A stretch of DNA of 64,000 nucleotides from Corynebacterium stercoris (GCF_024160105.1 NZ_JAMFTQ010000004.1:1-64000), one strand, 5' to 3'; shown: positions 1-7,291, counted from the stretch's first letter. Made by a program: numbers and translations. The notes: generated by a model not told the origin, from the sequence alone.

Positions 1-108
1 ATAGCAGCGGGGAAACGCCCGGTCCCATTCCGAACCCGGAAGCTAAGCCCGCCCGCGCCGATGGTACTGCACCCGGGAGGGTGTGGGAGAGTAGGTTACC
101 GCCGACCC
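1..108 (+). rRNA. rrf: 5S ribosomal RNA, 3' part
   Basis: The sequence matches actinobacterial 5S rRNA from roughly its eleventh nucleotide. The conserved CCATTCCGAACCCGGAAG and GATGGTACTGC stretches are present and the 3' stem closes near 108. The 5' end lies outside the window. It is the last gene of an rRNA operon entering from the left on the + strand, and a strong terminator follows 20 bases later. The exact 3' end is uncertain by a few bases. Confidence 0.93.
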
Positions 109-127
109 AACAACTTCACACAACAAA

Positions 128-167
128 CCCGGCCCCCCAAACACCACGTTAAGGGGGCCGGGTTTTT
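128..167 (+). terminator. Rho-independent terminator of the rRNA operon
   Basis: A 10-bp perfect GC-rich stem (CCCGGCCCCC at 128-137 and GGGGGCCGGG at 153-162) is followed directly by five T at 163-167. It lies just after the 5S gene and reads on the + strand. Confidence 0.93.
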
Positions 168-480
168 CGCGTTATGCGCTAACACACCCCGTGGGGGCTG
201 CAGCCGATCACCCACTGACTGCATAACCCCCCAAAAAACACCGCCCCTGCAGACATGCGGTAAACCACTGCAGCCACCAACCACCCAAAAGACCCGATAG
301 CAGCCGACAACAGCGGCCACCGCGCACACCTAGGAGACCGGCCGGCACCCGCCCAGAAGGATTTGACAACATCCTTCATAACCCACCCCGTTTCCCCTGG
401 TCGCTACATTCGCTGACAACCTGCCGGAAGCGACGCCGACCGCGGGCTGGCCCCGGTGCTAGCGGCGCGGCCGGAATCAC
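168..480. other. non-coding spacer
   Basis: About 310 bases between the rRNA terminator and the 3' end of the convergent pseudouridine synthase gene. I see no tRNA, credible gene, repeat or hairpin in it. Confidence 0.6.
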
Positions 481-1452
481 TTACGGCAGCCCTTCCGCCG
501 CGGTGAAACACCGATCGGCGCCGGAAAGCGGATCAGTGAAGGCCAGCTCGACGGATTTGAGCCGCATGGGGAGGGCGAAGTCTTCGTCTCCGAACTCGTG
601 AACGACGGGATAGACGGGGTCGCCAAGGATGGGCAAGCCGGCGGCGCACATGTGGACTCGCAGCTGGTGGGTGCGCCCAGTGGCCGGCTCCAGTAGGTAG
701 CTAGCAAGGGGACCACCGAAACCGTGCAGTCCCTGGAGCTCCACCTCTCGCGAGGCGGGGAGCCGATCAACGGAGCGCACGATGGTCTCCGCATTCGGTT
801 CGGCGCCCTCGATGACGGTTGAGGCGATTTCGCCGTGCTTTTTGTCAATGTGGCTGCGCCATACTGTTGGCACCTCCAGCCCTCGCCACTCAGCTATCGC
901 GGTGTAGCGCTTGTGCACCTGGCGAGCGGCGAAAAGCTCTTGATAGGCGCCGCGGATCTCGCGTCGCTTGGTTAGCAGCAGCAGCCCGGAGGTCATGCGG
1001 TCCAGGCGGTGGGCGGGGGTGAGTTCCTCGTTCCCAGTGGCGCGGCGCAGGCGCACTGTCGCGGTCTCGGTGATGTGGGCGGCGCGAGGCATGGTGGCAA
1101 GGAACGGAGGCTTGTCTACCACCATGATGTCCTCGTCCTCGTACACCAGCTCGATCTCGTACGGGACCGGCTTCTCGGGAGCCGGCCGGCGGTAGAAGAA
1201 CACGTCGGTGCCGGGCGCGACTATTGAGGACGGGCTGAGGGGAGTGCCGTCGATAAGCACTACCTGCCCCTGTGCAAAGCGTTCGAGGACGGCCTCGTCC
1301 GTGTCGGCGGGGTGCCGGTGGCGCTGCTCGGCGATGACGCGCGCGATGAAGTCGAACGCGGTGCTCGGTTCGGTGCCGGGGAGGCGCACCCGCGAGGCGC
1401 CGAGGCCTCCGCGGGGCGGAAGCGGGGTTCTCGGGTGCTTCTTGCGGGCCAT
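481..1452 (-). CDS. RluA-family pseudouridine synthase
   Basis: A 323-residue protein predicted to isomerise uridines in rRNA or tRNA. The family catalytic motif HRLDR lies at residues 148-152, with Asp151 as the likely nucleophile, followed by the usual TSGLLLL. The downstream signature TGRTHQLRVH of RluA/RluC/RluD enzymes is also present. No S4 domain is obvious at the N-terminus. The start at 1452 is chosen because the protein then begins with a basic MARKK segment and a TAATCT -10 hexamer lies 10 bases upstream; a start at 1476 would overlap the divergent small gene. The substrate base cannot be told from sequence. Confidence 0.9.
   Translation of the reverse strand: MARKKHPRTPLPPRGGLGASRVRLPGTEPSTAFDFIARVIAEQRHRHPADTDEAVLERFAQGQVVLIDGTPLSPSSIVAPGTDVFFYRRPAPEKPVPYEIELVYEDEDIMVVDKPPFLATMPRAAHITETATVRLRRATGNEELTPAHRLDRMTSGLLLLTKRREIRGAYQELFAARQVHKRYTAIAEWRGLEVPTVWRSHIDKKHGEIASTVIEGAEPNAETIVRSVDRLPASREVELQGLHGFGGPLASYLLEPATGRTHQLRVHMCAAGLPILGDPVYPVVHEFGDEDFALPMRLKSVELAFTDPLSGADRCFTAAEGLP
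1248..1258 (-). repeat. copy of the GCTTATCGACG word
   Basis: Exact copy on the minus strand inside the pseudouridine synthase gene, reading Leu-Ile-Asp as CTT ATC GAC. See the finding on this word. Confidence 0.8.
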
Positions 1453-1461
1453 GATGTGTAG

Positions 1462-1468
1462 TAGATTA
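1462..1468. promoter_or_regulatory. interlocked divergent -10 elements
   Basis: TAGATT (1462-1467, + strand) lies 7 bases before the ATG at 1475. Its reverse-strand partner TAATCT (1463-1468) lies 10 bases before the ATG at 1452. Both match TANNNT and share five base pairs. The arrangement predicts a leaderless or nearly leaderless transcript in each direction. Confidence 0.55.
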
Positions 1469-1474
1469 TCCGCC

Positions 1475-1621
1475 ATGGATCTCGGAGCACTACTTGAGCC
1501 GGTTCTCGCATTCTTCCGCGACGGCATCGGCAAGGCTATTTTGGACGCACTGACTTTCGTGTACAAGCTGTTGTACCCGGCGAACGCGGAAGCGGCGCAC
1601 CCGGTCGAGATTCCGCAGTAA
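1475..1621 (+). CDS. small hydrophobic/amphipathic protein, 48 residues
   Basis: A short gene starting MDLGALLEPVLAFF and ending HPVEIPQ, with one long amphipathic hydrophobic helix at about residues 4-35 (FFRDGIGKAILDALTFVYKLLYP). No cysteines, no lipobox and no basic signal peptide. The start is set by a -10 hexamer (TAGATT) 7 bases upstream and by the divergent gene, whose start is only 22 bases away. Small helical proteins of similar size form corynebacterial outer-membrane porins (PorA/PorH), but I see no sequence identity that supports that role. Function unknown. Confidence 0.6.
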   Translation: MDLGALLEPVLAFFRDGIGKAILDALTFVYKLLYPANAEAAHPVEIPQ

Positions 1622-1666
1622 CCTCCCTCACGCGCCGTCGCTGGATGGGGCGCGCGGGGTAGAGTT

Positions 1667-1692
1667 CAGGGTATAACCAGTTGCCTACCCTG
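1667..1692 (+). promoter_or_regulatory. inverted repeat before the universal stress gene
   Basis: CAGGGTA (1667-1673) and TACCCTG (1686-1692) form a perfect 7-bp inverted repeat with a 12-base loop. The right arm ends just before the ribosome binding site AAGGAG at about 1693-1698. The left arm overlaps a TATAAC -10-like hexamer. It could be an operator or a weak leader hairpin. Confidence 0.4.
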
Positions 1693-1705
1693 AAGGAGAC
1701 TGACT

Positions 1706-2599
1706 ATGTCTCGCGAATTTGACGTTGTCGTTGCTGTCGATGGCAGCCCGGCCTCCGATAACGCCGTCCGCTGGGCTGCGAACACCGCGGTGAAGCGCGA
1801 TGTGCCGCTGCGGCTGGCATCCAGCTACACCATGCCGCAGTTCCTTTACGCCGAGGGCATGGTGCCGCCGCAGGAGCTTTTCGACGATCTCCAGCGCGAA
1901 ACCATGCGCAAGATCGACGATGCACGGGAGATTGCGCTGGCAGTGGGTCCCGACCTCAGGATCGGCCACGCGGTGGCGGAGGGCTCCCCGATTGACATGC
2001 TGCTGGAGATGTCCCGCGACGCCGGCATGATCGTCATGGGTTCCCGCGGTCTCGGCGGCCTGTCCGGCATGGTGCTGGGTTCCGTCTCCGGCGCGGTGGT
2101 TTCGCACGCGACCTGTCCGGTTGTGGTGGTGCGCGAGGATAACGCAGTGACGGAGGAGAACAAGTACGGCCCCGTTGTCGTCGGCATCGACGGTTCCGAG
2201 GTGTCTCGCCGCGCCGCCGAAGTCGCCTTCGAGGAGGCGCAGGCCCGCGGTGCTGAGCTGCTCGCCGTCCACACGTGGATCGACTCGCAGCTGCAGGCGC
2301 CGGGCTCCAGCTACAGCGTCAGCGAGGACCGTTGGCAGCAGGCCCAGGAGGAGAAGGGCAAGCTTCTCGACGATTACTTGGCCGACCTCGGCAGCTCCTT
2401 CCCCGACGTGACGGTGCGGAAGGTGGTCACGCGCGACCGCCCGGTCCGCGCGCTGACCGAGGCTGCGCAGGGTGCGCAGCTGCTGATCACCGGCTCCCAC
2501 GGCCGCGGCGGTTTCAAGGGCATGCTGCTCGGTTCCACGTCGCGCGCGCTGCTGCAGTCCGCGCCGTGCCCGATGATGGTTGTCCGCCCAGAGTCCTAA
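1706..2599 (+). CDS. tandem universal stress protein (UspA family)
   Basis: A 297-residue cytoplasmic protein with two Usp domains, about residues 3-142 and 155-295. Each ends in the ATP-binding G-2x-G-9x-G(S/T) pattern: GSRGLGGLSGMVLGS in the first and GSHGRGGFKGMLLGS in the second, so both halves are expected to bind ATP. Each half opens with a VVAVDGS or VVGIDGS strand. A good ribosome binding site (AAGGAGA) precedes the ATG. Tandem Usp proteins are common in actinobacteria and respond to starvation, hypoxia or redox stress; the particular signal is not visible here. Confidence 0.93.
   Translation: MSREFDVVVAVDGSPASDNAVRWAANTAVKRDVPLRLASSYTMPQFLYAEGMVPPQELFDDLQRETMRKIDDAREIALAVGPDLRIGHAVAEGSPIDMLLEMSRDAGMIVMGSRGLGGLSGMVLGSVSGAVVSHATCPVVVVREDNAVTEENKYGPVVVGIDGSEVSRRAAEVAFEEAQARGAELLAVHTWIDSQLQAPGSSYSVSEDRWQQAQEEKGKLLDDYLADLGSSFPDVTVRKVVTRDRPVRALTEAAQGAQLLITGSHGRGGFKGMLLGSTSRALLQSAPCPMMVVRPES
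2362..2372 (+). repeat. GCTTCTCGACG variant of the recurrent word
   Basis: One of the degenerate GCTTNNCGACG copies, inside the universal stress gene. See the finding on this word. Confidence 0.5.
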
Positions 2600-2702
2600 A
2601 CGTTTGACAATTGTAATGTCCGGCGGTGCGAAACGCAGGCATAATGGGCTGCGGTAACTCGCGTCCCCATGGCGCGTCACAATTTGAAGGGACTTTAGAA
2701 CA

Positions 2703-2972
2703 ATGACTCCTACTCTCGGCTTCCTCGGCTGGATTGTTATCGGCGGTATCGCAGGCTGGATCGGCTCCATGATTCAGAACCGTGACGCGCAGATGGGTAT
2801 CGGCCTGAACATCGTCGTCGGCATCCTCGGCGGCATTATCGGCGGCTGGGTCCTCTCACTGTTCGGCTTCGACGTGGCCGGCGGCAACTGGATCTTTAGC
2901 TTCTTCACCTGCTTGCTTGGTGCCGTGATCCTGCTGTGGATCGTCAACATGGTCACCTCGCGCCGCCGCTAA
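2703..2972 (+). CDS. GlsB/YeaQ/YmgE family membrane protein
   Basis: An 89-residue protein with three hydrophobic segments at about residues 3-22, 33-55 and 60-82, rich in glycine (GWIVIGGIAGWIGS and IVVGILGGIIGGWVL). This is the pattern of the transglycosylase-associated family, whose members are small stress-induced membrane proteins of unknown biochemical role. The name refers to an early and unproven link to lytic transglycosylases. It lies downstream of the universal stress gene with its own spacer, which contains a CATAAT -10-like hexamer near 2640. A terminator follows. Confidence 0.88.
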   Translation: MTPTLGFLGWIVIGGIAGWIGSMIQNRDAQMGIGLNIVVGILGGIIGGWVLSLFGFDVAGGNWIFSFFTCLLGAVILLWIVNMVTSRRR

Positions 2973-2992
2973 CGCGCTGCGTGTCGAGCGCT

Positions 2993-3024
2993 TCCCCAGT
3001 GCCTTCGGGTGCTGGGGATTTTTT
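2993..3024 (+). terminator. Rho-independent terminator with UUCG loop
   Basis: CCCCAGTGCC (2994-3003), loop TTCG, then GGTGCTGGGG (3008-3017), followed by six T at 3019-3024. The stem has two central mismatches. It ends the GlsB-family transcript. Confidence 0.9.
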
Positions 3025-3133
3025 GCGCCTTGTGCGGGCGGAGCGGTCGGGGTTGGGGGTGGGCCGGGCCCTGGGTCGGCCCTTACGCCTTCCTGGCCTG
3101 CGGAAACGTGGGGCGCCGCCTCGTCGGCGATCA

Positions 3134-3240
3134 GGGGCGTACCTGCAGGTCAGGTTCCGGGGCATACCTGCAGGTCGGGTTCCGGGGCATACCTGCAGGT
3201 CGGGTTCCGGGGCATACCTGCAGGTCGGGTTCCGGGGCAG
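3134..3240. repeat. tandem array of four 25-bp units
   Basis: Four head-to-tail copies of a 25-bp unit begin at 3134, 3159, 3184 and 3209, with a partial fifth at 3234-3240. Each unit starts GGGGCATACC and contains the 10-bp palindrome ACCTGCAGGT. The first copy differs at two positions and the other three are identical. There are no spacers, so this is not a CRISPR array. Confidence 0.9.
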
Positions 3241-3243
3241 GTG

Positions 3244-3383
3244 TTTAGGGGCATACCACGTGGTTGGAGACTTGCGGGTCACCTGTCGTCGATAACGTGA
3301 ATAAAACGTCTGCCAGCAAGTATGCCCCTAAACGTATGCCCCTAAACGTATGCCCCGGGGCCGGGGCCGGGGCCGGGGCCGGT
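3244..3383. repeat. inverted GGGGCATAC repeats and GGGGCC hexanucleotide run
   Basis: TTTAGGGGCATAC (3244-3256) is the reverse complement of GTATGCCCCTAAA, which occurs at 3320-3332 and again at 3334-3346, with a shortened third GTATGCCCC at 3348-3356. A run of about 4.5 GGGGCC hexamers follows to about 3383. Together with the upstream array, five rightward and three leftward copies of GGGGCATAC face each other across a 63-base unique stretch. Confidence 0.85.
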
Positions 3384-3474
3384 TGGCTGCGAGGGCGGGG
3401 AGTGGATAAATGGTTAGTGGACGCAACGGTCTTGGGTAAGATGAACGTACCGGTTTGTCTACAAGGGAGGGTGC

Positions 3475-4107
3475 GTGGCCACCACTGATTCGAGCAAGAA
3501 GAAGCCCAGCTCGCGTCGCCGTAATCGGCCGAGCCCGCGGCAGCGACTCCTCGACGCGGCGACCAAGCTCTTCAACGAGGAAGGCATCCGCGTCATCGGT
3601 ATTGACCGCATCCTGCGCGAGGCCGACGTGGCGAAGGCGTCGCTGTACTCCCTGCTCGGATCGAAAGACAATCTGGTGGTGGCCTACCTCGAACGGATGG
3701 ACGAGGAATTCCGCCAGCGCTGGGACGAGCGCGCCCGCGCCTCCAGCGATGTCGACAGCAAGATCCTCGCCTTCTTCGACATGGCGATCGAGGAGGAGCC
3801 GGACAAGAATTTCCGCGGCAGCCCGTTCTTCAACGCGGCGACGGAATACCCGCGCCCGGAGACCGATTCGGAGCGTCGCATCGTGGAGACCAGCTTGAAC
3901 CACCGCCGGTGGATGCACCAGACGATGACATCCCTGCTGAGCGAGAAGAACGGCTACGACTCCACCGACCAAGCAGATGAGCTACTCATTTACCTGGACG
4001 GCGGCTTGGCGGGCGCCCGCTTCACCCAGACGGTAGAGCCGCTGAAGACTGCCCGTCAGCTGGCGAAGAGCACTCTCGGCGCACCGCCGGCGGACTACTC
4101 CATCTAG
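3475..4107 (+). CDS. TetR-family transcriptional regulator
   Basis: A 210-residue protein whose N-terminal helix-turn-helix covers about residues 22-66 (RLLDAATKLFNEEGIRVIGIDRILREADVAK, then SLYSLLGSKDNLV). The C-terminal ligand domain is divergent. The GTG start at 3475 follows AGGGAGG with a 4-base gap. A TAAGAT -10-like hexamer lies near 3437. The N-terminal tail is rich in Lys, Ser and Arg. The repeat-rich region lies directly upstream. It is convergent with yidC and shares its stop: TAG on each strand is read from the same CTAG at 4104-4107. The ligand and targets are unknown. Confidence 0.88.
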   Translation: MATTDSSKKKPSSRRRNRPSPRQRLLDAATKLFNEEGIRVIGIDRILREADVAKASLYSLLGSKDNLVVAYLERMDEEFRQRWDERARASSDVDSKILAFFDMAIEEEPDKNFRGSPFFNAATEYPRPETDSERRIVETSLNHRRWMHQTMTSLLSEKNGYDSTDQADELLIYLDGGLAGARFTQTVEPLKTARQLAKSTLGAPPADYSI

Positions 4108-5279
4108 GCCTGCTCCGGCTCGGCAGACGGCGCCTCGCCGTTCTTCTCGGCCTCCTTGGCCTTCTTCTTCGCCTCCCGCTCCGCGGCGAGCTCGGCGGCC
4201 TTTTCCTTGTTCATCACCTTGCGGGCCTCGTTGCGCTCCTTGTTCAGGGCCTTCTTTGCGGCCTTTTCGGAGGCTTTCTGCTCCTTCACCGAGCGCTTCT
4301 CGTCCCTGATCTCGCGGCGGACGTCGGCGAAGGTGGTGGGGCGGGTGATGGAGCTGATCCTCTTGCGTCGTAAAGCTCGGTGCTGCTCCTTGCGTTCCCG
4401 GGTCTGCGCGAGGGCCTCCGCCTTGACCTCCTCCTGGAACTGGTGGTGGCGCTCGGTGGACGGCAGCTGGCGCACGCTCAGCCACCACAGCACGGCGTTC
4501 TGCACGGTGGTGAAGAGGTTGTTGAGCACCCAGTACATCAACAGGGCGATGGGCACAAGACCCGTCAGGCCGGCGAGCGCCAGCATGACGGCGACCAGCG
4601 GGATCACCCACCACATGCCGGAGTAGATGCGCCGCGCGAATGCGCTGTTCCACTCCAGGGTGGAGCGGCTGCGGAACTGGGAAATCACCATGTTGGTGGA
4701 GGTCAACACGATGGCGGTGGTGATGAGCGGAATGGCGAGGGAGCGGACGTCGTGAAGCGTTGTGCCCAAAAAGTCGAACTGCTCCGGGTCCATGGCCACG
4801 TACGCGGGCAGCGGGACGTCGAAGAACGTGGTGGTGCGGAAGGATTCAATCTCCGCGTCGGTGAGCATGCCGATGCGGCGGCCTTCGGAGGCGTCCGGCA
4901 CCGCCATCCATAACAGCACCCGGTAGAGACCCAGGAACATGGGGACTTGAATCATGGCGGGGACGCAGGCGGCGAGCGGGTTGTAACCGTGGTCCTTGTG
5001 AATCTGTTGGCGGGCCTCCTCCTCAGCGCGCAGATCCTTCGGATCGGTGGAGGTGCCGTACTGCTTCTCCACATCCTGCAGGTAGGGGCGCATGAGGAAG
5101 GTGGTGCGGGTGGTCTTGTACGTCTGCCACGCGAACGGCAGGATCAGGCCGCGGACGGTGAACACGAACAGCACGATGGAGGCGATCCACGCCGCGTTCG
5201 CCGGCACGGAGAGCCCTTCGAGCACCCAATGCCAGAACTTCATCACGGCGGACACCGGGTACACGAGCATTTCCAGCAT
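4104..5279 (-). CDS. yidC: YidC/Oxa1-family membrane protein insertase
   Basis: A 391-residue inner-membrane insertase that inserts and folds membrane proteins with or without SecYEG. Transmembrane segments are visible near residues 5-22, 28-50, 105-125 and 185-250. The family stretch NPLAACVPAMIQVPMFLGLYRVL lies in the middle, and a WNSAFARRIYSGMWWVIPL segment comes before the last helices. The last 110 residues are an unusually long, highly charged Lys/Glu/Arg/Ala coiled-coil-like tail (from about RQLPSTERHHQF on). Such a tail could contact the ribosome. The start at 5279 has a TAACAT -10 hexamer 8 bases upstream, implying a leaderless mRNA. Confidence 0.92.
   Translation of the reverse strand: MLEMLVYPVSAVMKFWHWVLEGLSVPANAAWIASIVLFVFTVRGLILPFAWQTYKTTRTTFLMRPYLQDVEKQYGTSTDPKDLRAEEEARQQIHKDHGYNPLAACVPAMIQVPMFLGLYRVLLWMAVPDASEGRRIGMLTDAEIESFRTTTFFDVPLPAYVAMDPEQFDFLGTTLHDVRSLAIPLITTAIVLTSTNMVISQFRSRSTLEWNSAFARRIYSGMWWVIPLVAVMLALAGLTGLVPIALLMYWVLNNLFTTVQNAVLWWLSVRQLPSTERHHQFQEEVKAEALAQTRERKEQHRALRRKRISSITRPTTFADVRREIRDEKRSVKEQKASEKAAKKALNKERNEARKVMNKEKAAELAAEREAKKKAKEAEKNGEAPSAEPEQA
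4366..4376 (-). repeat. GCTTTACGACG variant of the recurrent word
   Basis: Degenerate copy of GCTTNNCGACG on the coding strand of yidC. Confidence 0.5.
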
Positions 5280-5285
5280 GTGCGT

Positions 5286-5293
5286 TAATGTTA
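5286..5293. promoter_or_regulatory. interlocked divergent -10 elements of yidC and the sortase gene
   Basis: TAATGT (5286-5291) lies 6 bases before the + strand ATG at 5298. On the minus strand TAACAT (5293-5288) lies 8 bases before the ATG at 5279. The two hexamers overlap by four base pairs in an 18-bp intergenic space. Both transcripts would be leaderless, and RNA polymerase cannot occupy both sites at once. Confidence 0.65.
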
Positions 5294-5297
5294 GGCC

Positions 5298-6155
5298 ATG
5301 ACTCCGGCACGTACGGCTCCACTTGGCACTCCGCCGCCGGAGGCCCCGGCAATAGCTGCCGGCACACCCTCGAACCCGCGGCGCGTAAGCGTCAGCCAAG
5401 TGGTGGGGGAGGTGCTGCTCACCGTCGGCGCGCTGCTGCTCCTGTTCGCGTTCTACGAGTCGTACTGGACCAACATCGCGGCTGGGCGCATGCAAGATGA
5501 GGCGCAGCAGAAACTCGAGGTGCAGTGGGACAACCAGTGGGTGAACCCGCGCGAGCGGCCCGCACCCGCGCTCGGCGACGCGTTTGCGCGCATGTACATC
5601 CCCGTCTTCGGCCCCGACTACCAGTTCGCCATCATTGAGGGCGTGGATGAGCAGGCGCTGCTCACCGGCCCCGGACGGTACCCGGATACGCAAATGCCGG
5701 GCGAGCCGGGCAACTTTGCCGTCGCCGGCCACCGCGTGGGCAAGGGCGCGCCGTTCAACGACCTCGGCGCGTTGAAGACGTGCGACGCGATCGTGGTGGA
5801 GACGCAGTCCAGCTGGGTGACCTACCGGGTGCTGCCGATGTCCGGCGACCAGCAGGAACGGGTGAGCTCCGCCGCGGCCTGCATGCCGGAGCGCACCGTC
5901 GCGCAGGTCGCGGCCGGCAGATACGCCGGGGTACTCGGCCGGCACATAACCACTCCCGGCGACATCGACGTGATCAACCCGCTGCCGGGCGACCCGTCAC
6001 TGGACGTCGCGGACGGCATGCTGCCGCTGATCACGCTGACCACCTGCCACCCGCAGTTCTCCAACGCGGAGCGCATGATTATCCACGCCGTGGCCACCGA
6101 GGTCATGCCCAAAAGCCCCGACGGCGCGGGCCAGCTGCCCGCCGCAATGACTTAA
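5298..6155 (+). CDS. class E sortase (membrane transpeptidase)
   Basis: A 285-residue extracellular transpeptidase that anchors proteins to peptidoglycan or assembles surface structures. A Pro/Ala-rich cytoplasmic tail is followed by one transmembrane segment at about residues 36-56 (GEVLLTVGALLLLFAFYES). The catalytic histidine lies in AVAGHRVGKGAPF, the catalytic cysteine in the TLTTC motif followed by HPQFSNAERMIIHA, with the arginine in that last stretch. These are the signatures of actinobacterial class E sortases. No LPXTG or LAXTG substrate is encoded next to it. It is divergent from yidC through an interlocked promoter and followed 12 bases later by a small membrane protein. Confidence 0.93.
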   Translation: MTPARTAPLGTPPPEAPAIAAGTPSNPRRVSVSQVVGEVLLTVGALLLLFAFYESYWTNIAAGRMQDEAQQKLEVQWDNQWVNPRERPAPALGDAFARMYIPVFGPDYQFAIIEGVDEQALLTGPGRYPDTQMPGEPGNFAVAGHRVGKGAPFNDLGALKTCDAIVVETQSSWVTYRVLPMSGDQQERVSSAAACMPERTVAQVAAGRYAGVLGRHITTPGDIDVINPLPGDPSLDVADGMLPLITLTTCHPQFSNAERMIIHAVATEVMPKSPDGAGQLPAAMT

Positions 6156-6167
6156 GGTTGCACCGAC

Positions 6168-6320
6168 ATGTACGCATATCTCTGGCGCAAACTCCCCGGC
6201 CCGCCGGCCGTGAAATGGCTGTTGACCCTGATCATCCTGGTGGCGGTCTTCTTCCTGCTGATGGAAGTGGTGTTCCCCTGGGTCTCCTCGCTGATGCCCT
6301 ACAACGACGTCGCGGTCTAG
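6168..6320 (+). CDS. small single-span membrane protein, 50 residues
   Basis: Starts MYAYLWRKLPGPPAVKW and contains one strong transmembrane helix (LLTLIILVAVFFLLMEVVF, about residues 18-36), with a short C-terminal WVSSLMPYNDVAV. It begins 12 bases after the sortase stop in the same direction, so it is probably co-transcribed and may work with the sortase. It is convergent with the Nudix-LOG gene, and both use TAG from the CTAG at 6317-6320. I recognise it only as the kind of small membrane protein seen next to actinobacterial sortases. Confidence 0.75.
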   Translation: MYAYLWRKLPGPPAVKWLLTLIILVAVFFLLMEVVFPWVSSLMPYNDVAV

Positions 6321-7291
6321 AGCCAGCGCGGCACGGGTGGCACCCACGCGCGCAGCTTGGCCAGCAGCTCCTCCGGGTCGTCTGCGACGACGAGGTGCGC
6401 ACGGTCCGTGGCGCGGATGAAGCCGTGGTCAACCATGTGATCCACCATGGTCAGAAGCGGCGCCCAGAACGCCTCGCCGAGCAGGCCGATCGGTTTGGTG
6501 TGGATGCCGAGCTGCTGGTTAGCCCATTCGTCGAAAAGCTCGTCGAGCGTGCCCGTGCCACCGGGCAGCGCAATGAAGGCGTCGCACAGCTCGCGCATCA
6601 TGGCCTTGCGCTCCGCCATCGTGCCCACCACCTCGAGGCGGTCGAGCCGATCGAATTTCAGCTCGTAGTTGGCCAGGTGGGTGGTTAGCACACCGACCGT
6701 GGGGCCCTTGCTTTCCGACGCTCCTTTCGCCACCTCTCCCATCAGCCCCAGCTTGGAGCCGCCGTAAACCAGCGTGATGCCGTGGCGCGCCAGGGTCTGG
6801 CCGAGCGCGTAGGCCAGTTTGGCGGTCGCGGGATCGGTACCGGCGCGGGCACCGGCGAAGACCGTGACGGCCTGCAGCTCGCTGGGTGCCAGGGCCGGGA
6901 AGATGCGGGTGGCCAACAGCGGGGCGAGCTCGTAGCCCTCCGGATCCGCTGGGTCGATCCAGGCGATCTCGGCGATCTCGGCACCCGGAGCGGGGGCCAC
7001 GCCGACCTCGGGGGAGACGAACACGGCAGATGTCACCGTGTGGCCGGGCTCGTTGGACGCGGCCGCGGAGAAGCGGCCGAGGAAGCTCAAGCGCTCACGG
7101 TCCAGGTCGAGGCCCACTTCCTCGCGGGTCTCGCGCAGGGCCGTCTCCACCATCGTCTCGCCCGGCTCCGGCTTGCCGCCGGGCAGCTGGAAGCGGGGGC
7201 TGGACGCCTTGCGCACGCAAAGCACATCGCCGGCGTCGTTGCGCAGCACCACGGCCGCGACGTTGATCTCGGGAGCAGCGGGGGAAGTCAC
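6317..7291 (-). CDS. Nudix hydrolase fused to a LOG-family nucleosidase domain
   Basis: A 324-residue two-domain protein. Residues about 8-130 are a Nudix hydrolase with a complete Nudix box, G-x5-E-x7-REtREEVGL, around GGKPEPGETMVETALRETRE. Residues about 140-324 are a TIGR00730/LOG Rossmann domain with the PGGTGTLDE motif and the RK-containing ERKAMMRELCDAF helix typical of nucleotide 5'-monophosphate phosphoribohydrolases, which release cytokinin-like bases from AMP derivatives. The fusion could cleave a nucleoside diphosphate derivative and then the resulting monophosphate. The ATG at 7291 overlaps the stop of the lipoprotein gene by four bases, so translation is probably coupled. Confidence 0.88.
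   Translation of the reverse strand: MTSPAAPEINVAAVVLRNDAGDVLCVRKASSPRFQLPGGKPEPGETMVETALRETREEVGLDLDRERLSFLGRFSAAASNEPGHTVTSAVFVSPEVGVAPAPGAEIAEIAWIDPADPEGYELAPLLATRIFPALAPSELQAVTVFAGARAGTDPATAKLAYALGQTLARHGITLVYGGSKLGLMGEVAKGASESKGPTVGVLTTHLANYELKFDRLDRLEVVGTMAERKAMMRELCDAFIALPGGTGTLDELFDEWANQQLGIHTKPIGLLGEAFWAPLLTMVDHMVDHGFIRATDRAHLVVADDPEELLAKLRAWVPPVPRWL
6529..6539 (-). repeat. GCTTTTCGACG variant of the recurrent word
   Basis: Degenerate copy of GCTTNNCGACG on the coding strand of the Nudix-LOG gene. Confidence 0.5.

Noticed and set aside
1475..1621. PorH/PorA-type porin assignment for the 48-residue protein
   Set aside because: Only size and amphipathicity agree; there is no sequence match and no groEL2-linked context.
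3134..3240. CRISPR-like array of 25-bp repeats
   Set aside because: The units are contiguous with no spacers, and no cas gene is present in the window.
3355..3383. GGGGCC run as a functional G-quadruplex
   Set aside because: Only a short run in a GC-rich genome; nothing beyond composition supports a function, so it is listed as part of the repeat region.
4104..5945. 613-residue version of YidC
   Set aside because: The extension overlaps the sortase gene completely on the other strand and adds no recognisable domain.
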